Assembly (NCBI RefSeq): GCF_031456495.1
Contig: NZ_JAVDUW010000001.1
Location: 620,001-684,000 of the forward strand
Reading direction: 5' to 3'
DNA: 64,000 bases
Source: Pedococcus sp031456495
GTDB taxonomy: Bacteria; Actinomycetota; Actinomycetes; Actinomycetales; Dermatophilaceae
Positions 33,727-41,826 of this stretch are shown here, in pieces. A model generated the notes under the pieces. It was not told the DNA's origin and made no database searches. It was given only the letters and a program-made list of their open reading frames with translations. Position 1 is the first letter of the stretch. Every line of letters begins with the position of its first letter. The translations under genes were made by a program, and so were the position numbers.

Positions 33727-34506
33727 ATGGACAAAGTCGTCTCCACTGCTGCCGAGGCCATCGACGGGATCGTCGACGGCTCCTCCCTGTCGGTGGGCGG
33801 TTTCGGGCTCTGCGGCATCCCGAGCGTGCTCATCGCGGCGATCCACGATGCGGGGGTGAGCGACCTCGAGGCGATCAGCAACAACTGTGGCGTCGACGAC
33901 TGGGGGCTCGGGATCCTGCTCAAGGACAAGCGGATCCGCCGGATGGTCTCCTCCTACGTCGGGGAGAACAAGGAGTTCGAGCGCCAGTACCTCCACGGCG
34001 AGCTCGAGGTCGAGCTCACGCCCCAGGGCACCCTGGCCGAGCGGCTGCGGGCCGGCGGCTCCGGCATCCCGGCGTTCTACACCGTGACCGGTGCCGGCAC
34101 CCAGGTCGCCGAGGGCGGCCTGCCGTGGAAGTACGACGCCGAGGGCAACGTCGTCACGCAGTCGCCGCGCAAGGAGACCAAGGTCTTCACGGTCGACGGC
34201 GAGGACAAGGAGTTCGTCCTCGAGCACGCGATCGTCGCCGACTTCGGCCTGGTCCGCGCGTGGAAGGGCGACCGGCACGGCAACCTCGTCTTCAACAAGT
34301 CCGCCCGCAACTTCAACCCCCTCGCCGCGATGGCCGGCCGGGTCACGGTCGCCGAGGTCGAGGAGCTCGTCGAGCCCGGCGAGCTGGACCCCGACACGAT
34401 CCACCTGCCCGGCATCTACGTGCACCGCGTGCTGCCGCTGACCCCGGAGCAGGCCGCCGAGAAGCGGATCGAGCGCCGCACCGTCCGACCCAAGCAGGAG
34501 GCCTGA
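33727..34506 (+). CDS. scoA: 3-oxoacid CoA-transferase subunit A
   Basis: 259 aa. SLSVGGFGLCGIPSVLI is the subunit A signature of family I CoA-transferases. SNNCGVDDWGLG, the VSSYVGENKEFERQYL segment and ELTPQGTLAERLRAGG also match SCOT alpha subunits. With subunit B it would move CoA between succinyl-CoA and acetoacetate or a related acid, feeding ketone-body or fatty-acid catabolism. Two nucleotides separate it from subunit B, and a leaderless promoter precedes it. The exact acid is not decided by the sequence. It is metabolically unrelated to the envelope genes around it. Confidence 0.92.
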   Translation: MDKVVSTAAEAIDGIVDGSSLSVGGFGLCGIPSVLIAAIHDAGVSDLEAISNNCGVDDWGLGILLKDKRIRRMVSSYVGENKEFERQYLHGELEVELTPQGTLAERLRAGGSGIPAFYTVTGAGTQVAEGGLPWKYDAEGNVVTQSPRKETKVFTVDGEDKEFVLEHAIVADFGLVRAWKGDRHGNLVFNKSARNFNPLAAMAGRVTVAEVEELVEPGELDPDTIHLPGIYVHRVLPLTPEQAAEKRIERRTVRPKQEA

Positions 34507-34507
34507 C

Positions 34508-35149
34508 ATGGCACTCACCCGTGAGCAGATGGCGGCCCGCGCCGCCCGCGAGCTGTCCGACGGCTCGTACGTCAACCTCGGCATCGGCCTGCCGACCCTC
34601 GTGCCGAACTACGTCCCCGACGACGTCGAGATCGTCCTGCAGTCCGAGAACGGCATCCTCGGCGTCGGCGCCTACCCGGTGGAGGGGGAGGAGGACCCCG
34701 ACCTCATCAACGCCGGCAAGGAGACCGTCACCCTGCGGCGCGGGTCCTCGTTCTTCGACTCCGCCACGTCCTTCGGGATGATCCGCGGTGGCAAGGTCGA
34801 CGCGGCCATCCTCGGCGCCATGCAGGTGTCCGCCAAGGGCGACATCGCCAACTGGATGATCCCCGGCAAGATGGTCAAGGGCATGGGCGGCGCGATGGAC
34901 CTGGTCCACGGCGCCAAGAAGGTCATCGTCCTGATGGAGCACAACGCCAAGGACGGCTCGTACAAGATCGTCGACGAGTGCTCGCTGCCCTACACCGGCC
35001 GCGGCGTCGTCCAGCGGATCATCACCGACCTGTGCGTCTTCGACGTCACCGACGACGGCCTCGTCCTGCGCGAGCTCGCCGAGGGGGTCACCGAGGACGA
35101 GGTGCGCGAGCGGACCGAGCCCACGTTCGCCGTGGACCTCACGCAGTAG
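34508..35149 (+). CDS. scoB: 3-oxoacid CoA-transferase subunit B
   Basis: 213 aa. YVNLGIGLPTLVPNYV and IVLQSENGILGVG carry the catalytic glutamate (Glu47 in SENG) that forms the glutamyl-CoA intermediate. GGKVDAAILGAMQVSAKGDIANW and KGMGGAMDLV follow as in SCOT beta subunits. It forms a heteromeric enzyme with the upstream product. The last four codons and stop are repeated immediately downstream by a short tandem duplication. Confidence 0.93.
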   Translation: MALTREQMAARAARELSDGSYVNLGIGLPTLVPNYVPDDVEIVLQSENGILGVGAYPVEGEEDPDLINAGKETVTLRRGSSFFDSATSFGMIRGGKVDAAILGAMQVSAKGDIANWMIPGKMVKGMGGAMDLVHGAKKVIVLMEHNAKDGSYKIVDECSLPYTGRGVVQRIITDLCVFDVTDDGLVLRELAEGVTEDEVRERTEPTFAVDLTQ

Positions 35150-35168
35150 GACGGACCTCACGCAGTAG
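35134..35168. repeat. 19-bp tandem duplication across the scoB stop codon
   Basis: The 16-bp sequence ending in the TAG stop (35134-35149) recurs exactly at 35153-35168, a 19-bp period. It looks like a recent duplication and leaves the encoded protein unchanged because the first stop is used. Confidence 0.8.
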
Positions 35169-35200
35169 CCCACTCCAGCGGTGACCCGGCCCGGCCGGTG

Positions 35201-35259
35201 CTGACCCGACGACGAAGGGGCCCGGACGCTGCGTCCGGGCCCCTTCGTCGTCGGGTCAG
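35201..35259. terminator. Bidirectional terminator: 29-bp perfect inverted repeat
   Basis: Positions 35201-35229 are exactly complementary to 35231-35259 around the single base 35230, so about 27 pairs can form around a 5-nt loop. The right arm includes the stop codon of the minus-strand SpoIID gene (35256-35258). It serves the convergent scoAB and SpoIID transcripts. Confidence 0.85.
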
Positions 35260-37652
35260 CTGTTGGCTGCCGCCGTGAGGGCCGACGCGGCGAGCGATCC
35301 GGTGCCGCCGACGGCGGTGACCGTCTCGAGGGCCGGGGTCGTCTCCAGCGTCTGCGCCGCCGCCTCCACCAGCGAGTACTTCGCCGTGAGCACGATGAGC
35401 CGCTGCAGCGTCCCTGCCACCAGCGAGTCCACGAGGGACGTGTCGGCGCCGGACGTCAGCACGACCTCGGACCGCGTCGGCATGTACGGCCGGTAGAACG
35501 ACGCCACCGCGGCCGAGGAGCCGTAGCGGTCCGCGCCGGCGAGCCGGATCGGCTTGACCCCCATGGCCGCCAGCTGGCTCTGCACCGTCGAGGAGACGAC
35601 CGCCGTGCCGCCGACGATCCGGGACTGCGTGGCCCCGATCGCGGTGATGGCCGCGCTCGTCGACGGGGTGAGGGTGTTCGCCTGGGTGAGCAGGATCGGC
35701 TCCTTGAGCGCGGAGGCCGGGCCTGAGGCACCGAGGGCGTCGACGAGGCCGTCGCCGCCAGCGACGACCACGGTCGGCGTCGACCGCTTGGCGCGGATCG
35801 CCTTGGCCACCAGGGCCGAGGTCTCGTACCGGTCGCGGCCACCGAGGCGTGTGACGGCCAGCCCGCGGTTGCGCAGCTGGGTCTCCACGGCCGAGGAGAC
35901 GACGCCCGTCCCACCGACGATGTATGCCGTCTTGACGGCCGAGCCGCGCCGGTTCAGCTCGGCGACGGTGGCTGCGGGCAGCTGCCCCTGCTGGGTGAGC
36001 AGCAGCGGGCCGCCGACCGTCGTGGCCAGCGGGCCGGAGACGGAGGCGTCGGAGAGGGTGGTGTCCCCACCGGCGATGACGACGGCCGGGGCCGAGAGGG
36101 GCACCCGCGAGGCGACCGCGGTCGCGGAGGCGTACCGGTCCGAGCCGGCGAGCCGCCCGGTGAGGTGACGGATCATCGTGGAGTTGAGCGCACTGGAGTA
36201 CGCCGAGCCGCTTGCTGCGATGCCGCGCATGCGGTCGCCGGTGATCGTGCTGGTCTGGCCCGTGCTCGAGGTGGCCACGGCGGTGTGGACGCCGCCGTTG
36301 ACGGTCCGGTCGCGCAGGTCGAGCCGCTGGACGTCCGGCAGCCCGAAGGCAGCGGCCATGGAGGAGCCGTTCGTGGTCTGCTTCCACGCCCGGAGCGGGT
36401 TCGAGGGACGCAGGCTCCACGGGTCGGACACGCCGCGCAGGTAGGGCAGCGGTGTCCCGCCCCAGACGTCCTCGTTGTTCTCGGTGCGACCGCCGGACGA
36501 GGAGGAGAAGAAGGCCTGGATGATGCTGCCGCCGTACGTGGCGACGTAGCCGGTCGTGGTCGAGCCGCTGGCGCGGACGGCGTTCTTCCAGTTCTGCCAG
36601 TACGGGGCGTTGCCGTTGCTCAGGACGGTCGAGTACCCGCCGTACACCTGGTCCATCGTGGTGTCGAAGACGTGGCAGTTGCAGGACGACTGCACCTTGC
36701 CGCCGAGCCGGTTGTACTTGGCCAGGACGTATCCACGAGCCGCCGCGGCCTGCGCCTTGAGGGCCTCCACGTTCCAGGACCACGGGCTCTCGGCGATGTA
36801 GTCGAGGTACTCGTCGTGCACGATCACCTGGTTCACCACGTTCATCGTCGTCGACGACTTCGGGGTGATGATGAGGGCGCCGTCGCGGTACTGCCCGCCG
36901 CCGATCTTCACGAGGGTCTTGTCGCCCGTGTACGGCGCGTGGTCCCAGTTGAGGACCGCCTGCGCACCGGTCAGGGAGGTCACCGCGCAGGTCGAGCAGG
37001 TCGCCTTGACGACACCGCCCGCCACCGAGAAGGCGACGGTGGTGGGAGTGGCCGACGTCATCGTCCCGCCCCCGAGGGTCAGGGTGAACCCGCCTCCTCC
37101 GTTCCCGGACGTGACGGGACTGGTCGTCGCGCTGGCGTTGGTGGCGCCGTAGACGATGTTGACGTTGACCCACATGTCGTCGGGGACCGCGGAGTAGGAC
37201 GTGCCGGTGTAGTAGTGGTTCAGGATCTGCGCGGCCTTGTAGCCGTCCTTGGCCATCTCGTAGGCGCCGTACTGGCTCATGCCGATGCCGTGGCCCCAGC
37301 CGGCGCCGTGCAGCACCCACCCGGGGGTCGCGGCGGCGCTGGCCGTTGCCGTGGTGGTGCTGTCGGTCGCGGTCCGCGACGACGTCATCGGCGACAGGCT
37401 GGTCGTGCCCCGCGGCACGGCCTGGCCGGTGCCGTCGGGGACGGCCGAGGCCCCGCCGGGGGGACCGACCGGGCGGGCCTGGTCGGCGCCCCACTCGGGA
37501 CCAGGGGTCCCACCGGCGGCGAAGGCACCGGACGGGACCGCGATCCCGACCAGCCCGACGGCCACGGCGGCGACCAGGCCCGAGCGCAGGGCGCGCCGGG
37601 TGGAGCCGCCACGACGCCGGGGGCGTGGCGGGACGACGGAGGTTCGTCGCAC
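35256..37652 (-). CDS. SpoIID/LytB-domain protein with three cell-wall-binding-2 repeats
   Basis: 798 aa from GTG 37652 (AGGA upstream). Signal peptide to about residue 45. The SpoIID-type region spans roughly 110-495: HGAGWGHGIGMSQYGAYEMA at 115-134, DEYLDYIAESPWSWNVEALKAQAAAARGY at 280-308, TMDQVYGGY, and SSSSGGRTENNEDVW at 382-397. In SpoIID itself the GHGxGMSQYGA motif closes the domain; here it comes first, a permuted order. SpoIID/LytB proteins are lytic transglycosylases or amidase enhancers. Three CWB2 repeats (from about 500: LAGSDRYASATAV, LGGRDRYETSALV, LAGADRYGSSAAV) anchor it to the wall. Confidence 0.88.
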   Translation of the reverse strand: MRRTSVVPPRPRRRGGSTRRALRSGLVAAVAVGLVGIAVPSGAFAAGGTPGPEWGADQARPVGPPGGASAVPDGTGQAVPRGTTSLSPMTSSRTATDSTTTATASAAATPGWVLHGAGWGHGIGMSQYGAYEMAKDGYKAAQILNHYYTGTSYSAVPDDMWVNVNIVYGATNASATTSPVTSGNGGGGFTLTLGGGTMTSATPTTVAFSVAGGVVKATCSTCAVTSLTGAQAVLNWDHAPYTGDKTLVKIGGGQYRDGALIITPKSSTTMNVVNQVIVHDEYLDYIAESPWSWNVEALKAQAAAARGYVLAKYNRLGGKVQSSCNCHVFDTTMDQVYGGYSTVLSNGNAPYWQNWKNAVRASGSTTTGYVATYGGSIIQAFFSSSSGGRTENNEDVWGGTPLPYLRGVSDPWSLRPSNPLRAWKQTTNGSSMAAAFGLPDVQRLDLRDRTVNGGVHTAVATSSTGQTSTITGDRMRGIAASGSAYSSALNSTMIRHLTGRLAGSDRYASATAVASRVPLSAPAVVIAGGDTTLSDASVSGPLATTVGGPLLLTQQGQLPAATVAELNRRGSAVKTAYIVGGTGVVSSAVETQLRNRGLAVTRLGGRDRYETSALVAKAIRAKRSTPTVVVAGGDGLVDALGASGPASALKEPILLTQANTLTPSTSAAITAIGATQSRIVGGTAVVSSTVQSQLAAMGVKPIRLAGADRYGSSAAVASFYRPYMPTRSEVVLTSGADTSLVDSLVAGTLQRLIVLTAKYSLVEAAAQTLETTPALETVTAVGGTGSLAASALTAAANS

Positions 37653-37704
37653 GGCAGTACTTCCTTTCGGGGACCGGCGGGAGCCGGGTGCGGAGGTCAG
37701 GGTC

Positions 37705-40116
37705 TCACTGCAGGACCGCGCGCTGGGCGCGACCCGCCACGAGGTCGTTCAGCACTCCGGTGCCGCCGAGCACGGTGACCGAGGTGAGGTCGGGGGCCGC
37801 GTCGAGCCAGGCAGCCGTCGTCGAGGGCATGGTCGTCGCCATGGCGTACAGCGTGATCCGGCCGAACTGGCCGCCGGACAGCGTGTCGACCAGTGCGGCC
37901 GGCTGGCCCGAGGACAGCAGGACGGAGGATGCGGGGACGAGCCCCCGGGCCCACGACGCGACGGCGGTGCCCGTGGCATACCGGTCGGCGCCGGCGACGC
38001 GGCGCGGTCCGGGCAGCGCCCGCAGGACCGAGTCGGGGACCACGCCCGACCCACCGGCTACGACCGAGCGCTTGGCGCCCACGCGGGTGAGCGCCCACCG
38101 GGTCTCGGCGGGGACCGTCGTGGCCGACACGAGCAGGACGGGACGCTTCAGCGCGGCTCCGGGGCCGGAGAGCACGAGCCCGTCGGCCATCGACGGCTGG
38201 TTCCCCGACGCCACGAGCACGTCGGGGCTGGGGCCGATCCGCGACGCGACGCCCGCCGCGGTGTCGAAGCGGTTGCGCCCCGCCACCCGGTCGATGGTGG
38301 TGACGCCCAGCGATCGCAGCTGCGTCTCGACCGTGGTCGAGATGACCCCGGTCCCGCCGACGATGTATGCCGTCGTGGCGCCCCGGCGGCGGAGGTCGGA
38401 GGAGACGACCGAGGGCAGCGAGCCCTGGGCGGTGAGGAGCATCGCCGCACCCTTGGCGGACGCGAGGGGCGCCGACACGAGGGCGTCGGCCATGCTCGCG
38501 TCGTCGCCGCTCGCGAGGACGACGCTGCGGCTCGTCGGGTTGGCCGCGCGGGCCACGAGCACCGCAGTCTCGTACCGGTCGGAGCCGCCGATGCGCGGCG
38601 GGCAGTAGCCGGGAGGCGACCCCGGCGTCGCGAGCACGCGCACCCGGGCCGTGTAGGGCGGCACCGAGTTGATGGTGCCGGTGCCGGCGCTCGCCGAGAC
38701 GCTGACGTCGTAGTCGCCGGGTGGGGCGAACGCGCCGCCGGCGAGCCTGCCGTCCCACGAGGCGCTCAGGCCGGCCGTGGTGGCCGAGCCGCGGGCCGTG
38801 GCCAGGACGTCGGTCCGGCACACGCTGCGCACCTGCAGGGTCCAGGTCATGCTGCGGTTCGGGGTGGCGCGCACGGTCGTGGTGACGGGTTGGCCGTAGC
38901 TCCACTGCGTGACGTCGATCCGCGGGTTGAAGAACGCGGCGCCCATGAGGGAGACCCCCGCGGTGCGGATCGACCCCAGCCGGGCGTAGAGGGCGTTGCC
39001 CGGGCACTCGGTGTCGTTGGGGGCGCCGTCGGCGTCGCGGTGCCCCGAGACCGTGGAGATCGCGCGGCTCATGCCGGTGAGGGTCACCGTGGCCGCCGGG
39101 TTCACGTGGGCGAGGCTGAGCTTCCAGGCGAAGAGCCGGTTGAACGCGGCCATCATGGCCGAGGACGGCGTCGCGGTGTTGAAGGTGCCGATGGCGGCCG
39201 CGCCGAACAGCTGGGAGTTGTACCCGCCGGTGTGCGCGCCGATGACCGGCAGGTCGACTCCCCCGGCCCGGCCCTCCCACGTGCGGCCGAAGCGGTCGAT
39301 GAGGAAGTTGTAGCCGATGTCGCTCCAGCCCCGGGAGCCGGTGTGGAAGGCGTAGATGCCGCGGATGATCGCCGGCACCTGGGCCGCGGTGTAGTTGTTG
39401 GCGTTGACCGTGTGGTGGACGAAGCCGGCCTTGATCGTGCCGTACTCGGGCACGCCGGTCCGCTTGCTCTCGTCGGCGCCCCACTGGGCCCGGGTGTAGA
39501 TCGTGGGCCGGGTGCCGGCAGCCTGCGCGGCCCCACCGGTGGACGGGGGCTGGTCCGCGGCCGACGTCGAAGGATCGATGACGTCGAGGCGCACGTCCCG
39601 GGGTGCGCGGGTGGCGCCGGTGAGCACGCGCACCTGCACGGCGTCCGAGGTCACGACGTACGGGTCGGTGCCGCCGCGCTGGCGGCGCCCCTCGGCGGTG
39701 TCCGGGTCGGGGCCGTGGTCGGCATCGCTCACCATGGTCGTCCACTGGCCCCAGCGACCGTGGTCCTGGACGCGGTACTCCACCTGGTCCCCTGGGCGCA
39801 CGGAGCCCTCGGGCCAGGTGACGCCGACGACGTGCAGCCGGCCGCGAGTCGGCTGGGCGGCCGTCTCGAGCCCTGCCCTGGGGGCGGTGGACCGGCGGGT
39901 CCGGTGTCCCTGGTCGTCGACCTGCGGGGTGCCCGCGGCGTCGCGGACCCCCGCTGCGCTCATCGGCGCGAGGCCCACCTGGCGGTCCTGGCTCGCCACC
40001 GGGTGCGGCACCGCCTGGGCCGACGGCGGCCGGGTGCTCAGCACGGCCCCGGTGAGGACGAGGCTGGTCGTGAGGGTCGTGACGGACAGGGCACGCAGGC
40101 GCAGCGGCAGTCTCAT
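37705..40116 (-). CDS. PGRP-type N-acetylmuramoyl-L-alanine amidase with three cell-wall-binding-2 repeats
   Basis: 803 aa. Signal peptide to about residue 36. Residues 200-380 form a peptidoglycan-recognition/amidase_2 domain: the start TRAQWGADES, zinc ligands His234 (GFVHHTVN), His359 (VSGHRDADG) and Cys371 (DTECPG), and Tyr269 in DIGYNFLID. A beta domain (about 400-500) and three CWB2 repeats (508-803: IGGSDRYETAVLV, VAGRNRFDTAAGV, VAGADRYATGTAV) follow. It cleaves the amide between muramic acid and the stem peptide. ATG 40116 opens the signal peptide directly. GTCACA direct repeats upstream suggest MtrA control. Confidence 0.9.
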   Translation of the reverse strand: MRLPLRLRALSVTTLTTSLVLTGAVLSTRPPSAQAVPHPVASQDRQVGLAPMSAAGVRDAAGTPQVDDQGHRTRRSTAPRAGLETAAQPTRGRLHVVGVTWPEGSVRPGDQVEYRVQDHGRWGQWTTMVSDADHGPDPDTAEGRRQRGGTDPYVVTSDAVQVRVLTGATRAPRDVRLDVIDPSTSAADQPPSTGGAAQAAGTRPTIYTRAQWGADESKRTGVPEYGTIKAGFVHHTVNANNYTAAQVPAIIRGIYAFHTGSRGWSDIGYNFLIDRFGRTWEGRAGGVDLPVIGAHTGGYNSQLFGAAAIGTFNTATPSSAMMAAFNRLFAWKLSLAHVNPAATVTLTGMSRAISTVSGHRDADGAPNDTECPGNALYARLGSIRTAGVSLMGAAFFNPRIDVTQWSYGQPVTTTVRATPNRSMTWTLQVRSVCRTDVLATARGSATTAGLSASWDGRLAGGAFAPPGDYDVSVSASAGTGTINSVPPYTARVRVLATPGSPPGYCPPRIGGSDRYETAVLVARAANPTSRSVVLASGDDASMADALVSAPLASAKGAAMLLTAQGSLPSVVSSDLRRRGATTAYIVGGTGVISTTVETQLRSLGVTTIDRVAGRNRFDTAAGVASRIGPSPDVLVASGNQPSMADGLVLSGPGAALKRPVLLVSATTVPAETRWALTRVGAKRSVVAGGSGVVPDSVLRALPGPRRVAGADRYATGTAVASWARGLVPASSVLLSSGQPAALVDTLSGGQFGRITLYAMATTMPSTTAAWLDAAPDLTSVTVLGGTGVLNDLVAGRAQRAVLQ

Positions 40117-40162
40117 GGAGAGGTCCAGACGGTGGTCTCGGCAGGCAGGCAGCCCGTCCAGA

Positions 40163-40179
40163 GTCACACAGCAGTCACA
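40163..40179. promoter_or_regulatory. GTCACA direct repeat upstream of the amidase gene
   Basis: Two exact GTCACA copies (40163-40168 and 40174-40179) have an 11-bp period, about 47-63 bp upstream of ATG 40116. They are similar to MtrA-type repeats, though the spacing is wider than the 9 bp seen at 62365-62397. Confidence 0.45.
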
Positions 40180-40282
40180 TGCGTCCCAACCGTCATCCCG
40201 ACCCGTGGCCGAATTGTGATGGATTGGCACGGTGTCCCCGCGCTGCCAGCACGGCGCGTCCCGGACCGGCCCTGCACCTCAC

Positions 40283-40288
40283 TAGGCT
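40283..40288 (+). promoter_or_regulatory. -10 hexamer TAGGCT, leaderless-type spacing
   Basis: TAGGCT is 8 nt before ATG 40297 of the GT2 gene, with no Shine-Dalgarno sequence between. Confidence 0.5.
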
Positions 40289-40296
40289 TCCCCCCG

Positions 40297-40965
40297 ATGA
40301 ACGAGGAAGTGTGGCTGGTCGTCCCGCTGTACAACGAGGCCGCCGTGATCGGTGAGGTCGTCCGCCAGGCGCGGGCGGTCTTCCCGAACGTGGTGTGCGT
40401 CGACGACGGCTCCGGCGACGACAGCGCCCAGGAGGCGGAGCGGGCCGGGGCCGTCGTCGTGCGCCACCCGGTCAACCTGGGCCAGGGCGCGGCCCTGCAG
40501 ACCGGGTTCGAGTACGCCCTCGCCGTGCCCGGCATGCGCTGGGTGGTGACGTTCGACGCCGACGGGCAGCACCAGGTGCAGGACGTCGTCGCCATGCTCG
40601 ACAAGGCGCGTACCGAGCAGCTCGACGTCGTCTTCGGCTCGAGGTTCCTCGACGACCGGACCGAGGCCGGCGTGCTGAAGAAGCTGGTCCTGCGCGCTGC
40701 CGTCGCCTACACCAACCTCACGACGAGCACGAAGCTCACCGACGCGCACAACGGGCTGCGGGTCATCTCCCGCGACGTGGTGTCCCGCGTCAACATCACC
40801 CAGAACCGCATGGCCCACGCGTCCGAGCTGGTCGCGCAGATCGGCGCCCTCGACGTCCGCTACGGCGAGAGCCCCGTGCACGTGCTGTACACCGACTACT
40901 CGCGCTCCAAGGGCCAGTCCCTGTGGAACGCCGTCAACATCCTCGTGGAGCTGATGCTGCGATGA
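40297..40965 (+). CDS. GT2 glycosyltransferase (dolichyl-phosphate mannose synthase-like)
   Basis: 222 aa. VWLVVPLYNEAAVIGEVV opens the GT2 fold. VCVDDGSGDDSA, VNLGQGAALQTGFEYA and VTFDADGQHQVQD (DxD with the QH extension) are the standard motifs of polyprenyl-phosphate sugar synthases; LTDAHNGLRVISR is the acceptor-side loop. There are no membrane helices, but the overlapping downstream DUF2304 protein can anchor it. ATGA overlap with that gene. Likely makes a lipid-linked sugar for the wall-polymer locus. Confidence 0.87.
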   Translation: MNEEVWLVVPLYNEAAVIGEVVRQARAVFPNVVCVDDGSGDDSAQEAERAGAVVVRHPVNLGQGAALQTGFEYALAVPGMRWVVTFDADGQHQVQDVVAMLDKARTEQLDVVFGSRFLDDRTEAGVLKKLVLRAAVAYTNLTTSTKLTDAHNGLRVISRDVVSRVNITQNRMAHASELVAQIGALDVRYGESPVHVLYTDYSRSKGQSLWNAVNILVELMLR

Positions 40966-41360
40966 AGCTCGTGCTGATCCAGATCCTCCTGATCGCCGTC
41001 GTCATCGTCGTCGTGGCACGGCTGTTCCGCTCGCGCGGCGCCCGCGCCCAGGCGATCCGGCGGCTCGGCCTGGTGCTGTTCGCCGCGTTCGCCGTGGTGT
41101 CGATCCTCTTCCCCGAGGTGTGGAACCGCATCGCCCACGTCGTGGGGGTCGGCCGGGGCACCGACATGGTGCTCTACGCCCTGGTGGTGGCGTTCCTGTC
41201 GTTCACGGTGACGACCTACCTGCGATTCCGCGAGCTCGAGACCCGCTACACCAAGCTGGCCCGCCGGCTCGCGCTCGACGAGGCGGCCATGACCCGGCCG
41301 CCGTCCGCCTCAGGGGGCGATCTTGGCGATGTGCTCGATGAGCCCGGTGGTGGAGACTGA
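40962..41360 (+). CDS. DUF2304 family membrane protein
   Basis: 132 aa with three membrane helices (LVLIQILLIAVVIVVVARL, LGLVLFAAFAVVSILFP and MVLYALVVAFLSFTVTTYL), followed by a short charged tail beginning with FRELETRYTKLARRLA. DUF2304 genes commonly follow such GT2 genes and are thought to act as their membrane partners. Starts inside the GT2 stop (ATGA). Its last 51 bp overlap the 3' end of tagD on the other strand. Confidence 0.85.
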   Translation: MKLVLIQILLIAVVIVVVARLFRSRGARAQAIRRLGLVLFAAFAVVSILFPEVWNRIAHVVGVGRGTDMVLYALVVAFLSFTVTTYLRFRELETRYTKLARRLALDEAAMTRPPSASGGDLGDVLDEPGGGD

Positions 41361-41714
41361 CGGCGTGCGGGGCAGGTAGACCACCTCGCACACGTCGGAC
41401 ACCCAGTCGAACTTGCCGGTCCAGTCGTCGCCCATGACGAGGACGTCGGCACCGTGTTCGACGATGTAGTCCCGCTTCTTCTCCAGCGACTCCTCGACGA
41501 ACACCTCGTCGACGACCGCGAGCGAGCTGACGATCTCGAGCCGCTCGTCCTGGTCGAAGACCGGCGCACGGCCCTTCTTGGCCATGTTGAGCTCGTCGGA
41601 GGAGATGCCCACCACGAGCCGGTCGCCGAACTCCGCGGCCCGCTTGAGCACGCGGACGTGCCCGACGTGCAGCACGTCGAACGTGCCGAACGTGATGACG
41701 GTGCGACTGCTCAC
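41310..41714 (-). CDS. tagD: Glycerol-3-phosphate cytidylyltransferase
   Basis: 134 aa, close to Bacillus TagD in length. The nucleotidyltransferase motif VITFGTFDVLHVGHVRVL (HxGH), the long stretch LVVGISSDELNMAKKG, and VLVMGDDWTGKFDW with CEVVYLPRTPSVSTT (RTxxxSTT) closely follow TagD. It makes CDP-glycerol from CTP and glycerol-3-phosphate for poly(glycerol-phosphate) teichoic-acid synthesis, which the TagF-like enzymes nearby would use. GTG 41714 has GGAG upstream. The C-terminal codons overlap DUF2304 on the opposite strand. Confidence 0.93.
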   Translation of the reverse strand: MSSRTVITFGTFDVLHVGHVRVLKRAAEFGDRLVVGISSDELNMAKKGRAPVFDQDERLEIVSSLAVVDEVFVEESLEKKRDYIVEHGADVLVMGDDWTGKFDWVSDVCEVVYLPRTPSVSTTGLIEHIAKIAP

Positions 41715-41785
41715 CAGGTGCTCCTCGTATGCCGGGTGGCCGGCGGTGCCGGCGCGTCCGCTGCGGGGTCGCGGACGATTGGCGA

Positions 41786-41791
41786 AGGCTA
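41786..41791 (-). promoter_or_regulatory. -10 hexamer TAGCCT of tagD
   Basis: Minus-strand TAGCCT predicts a leader of about 65 nt before GTG 41714. The upstream GT4 gene on the same strand ends at 41827. Confidence 0.4.
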
Positions 41792-41826
41792 CCGTCCGGG
41801 GACGGCGGCCACCGGCGGCGGGCCCG

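Noticed and set aside
37279..40965. A 1228-residue plus-strand frame across the amidase gene
   Set aside because: Only the last 222 codons are the GT2 gene; the rest is antisense to the amidase and SpoIID genes, which have signal peptides and catalytic motifs.
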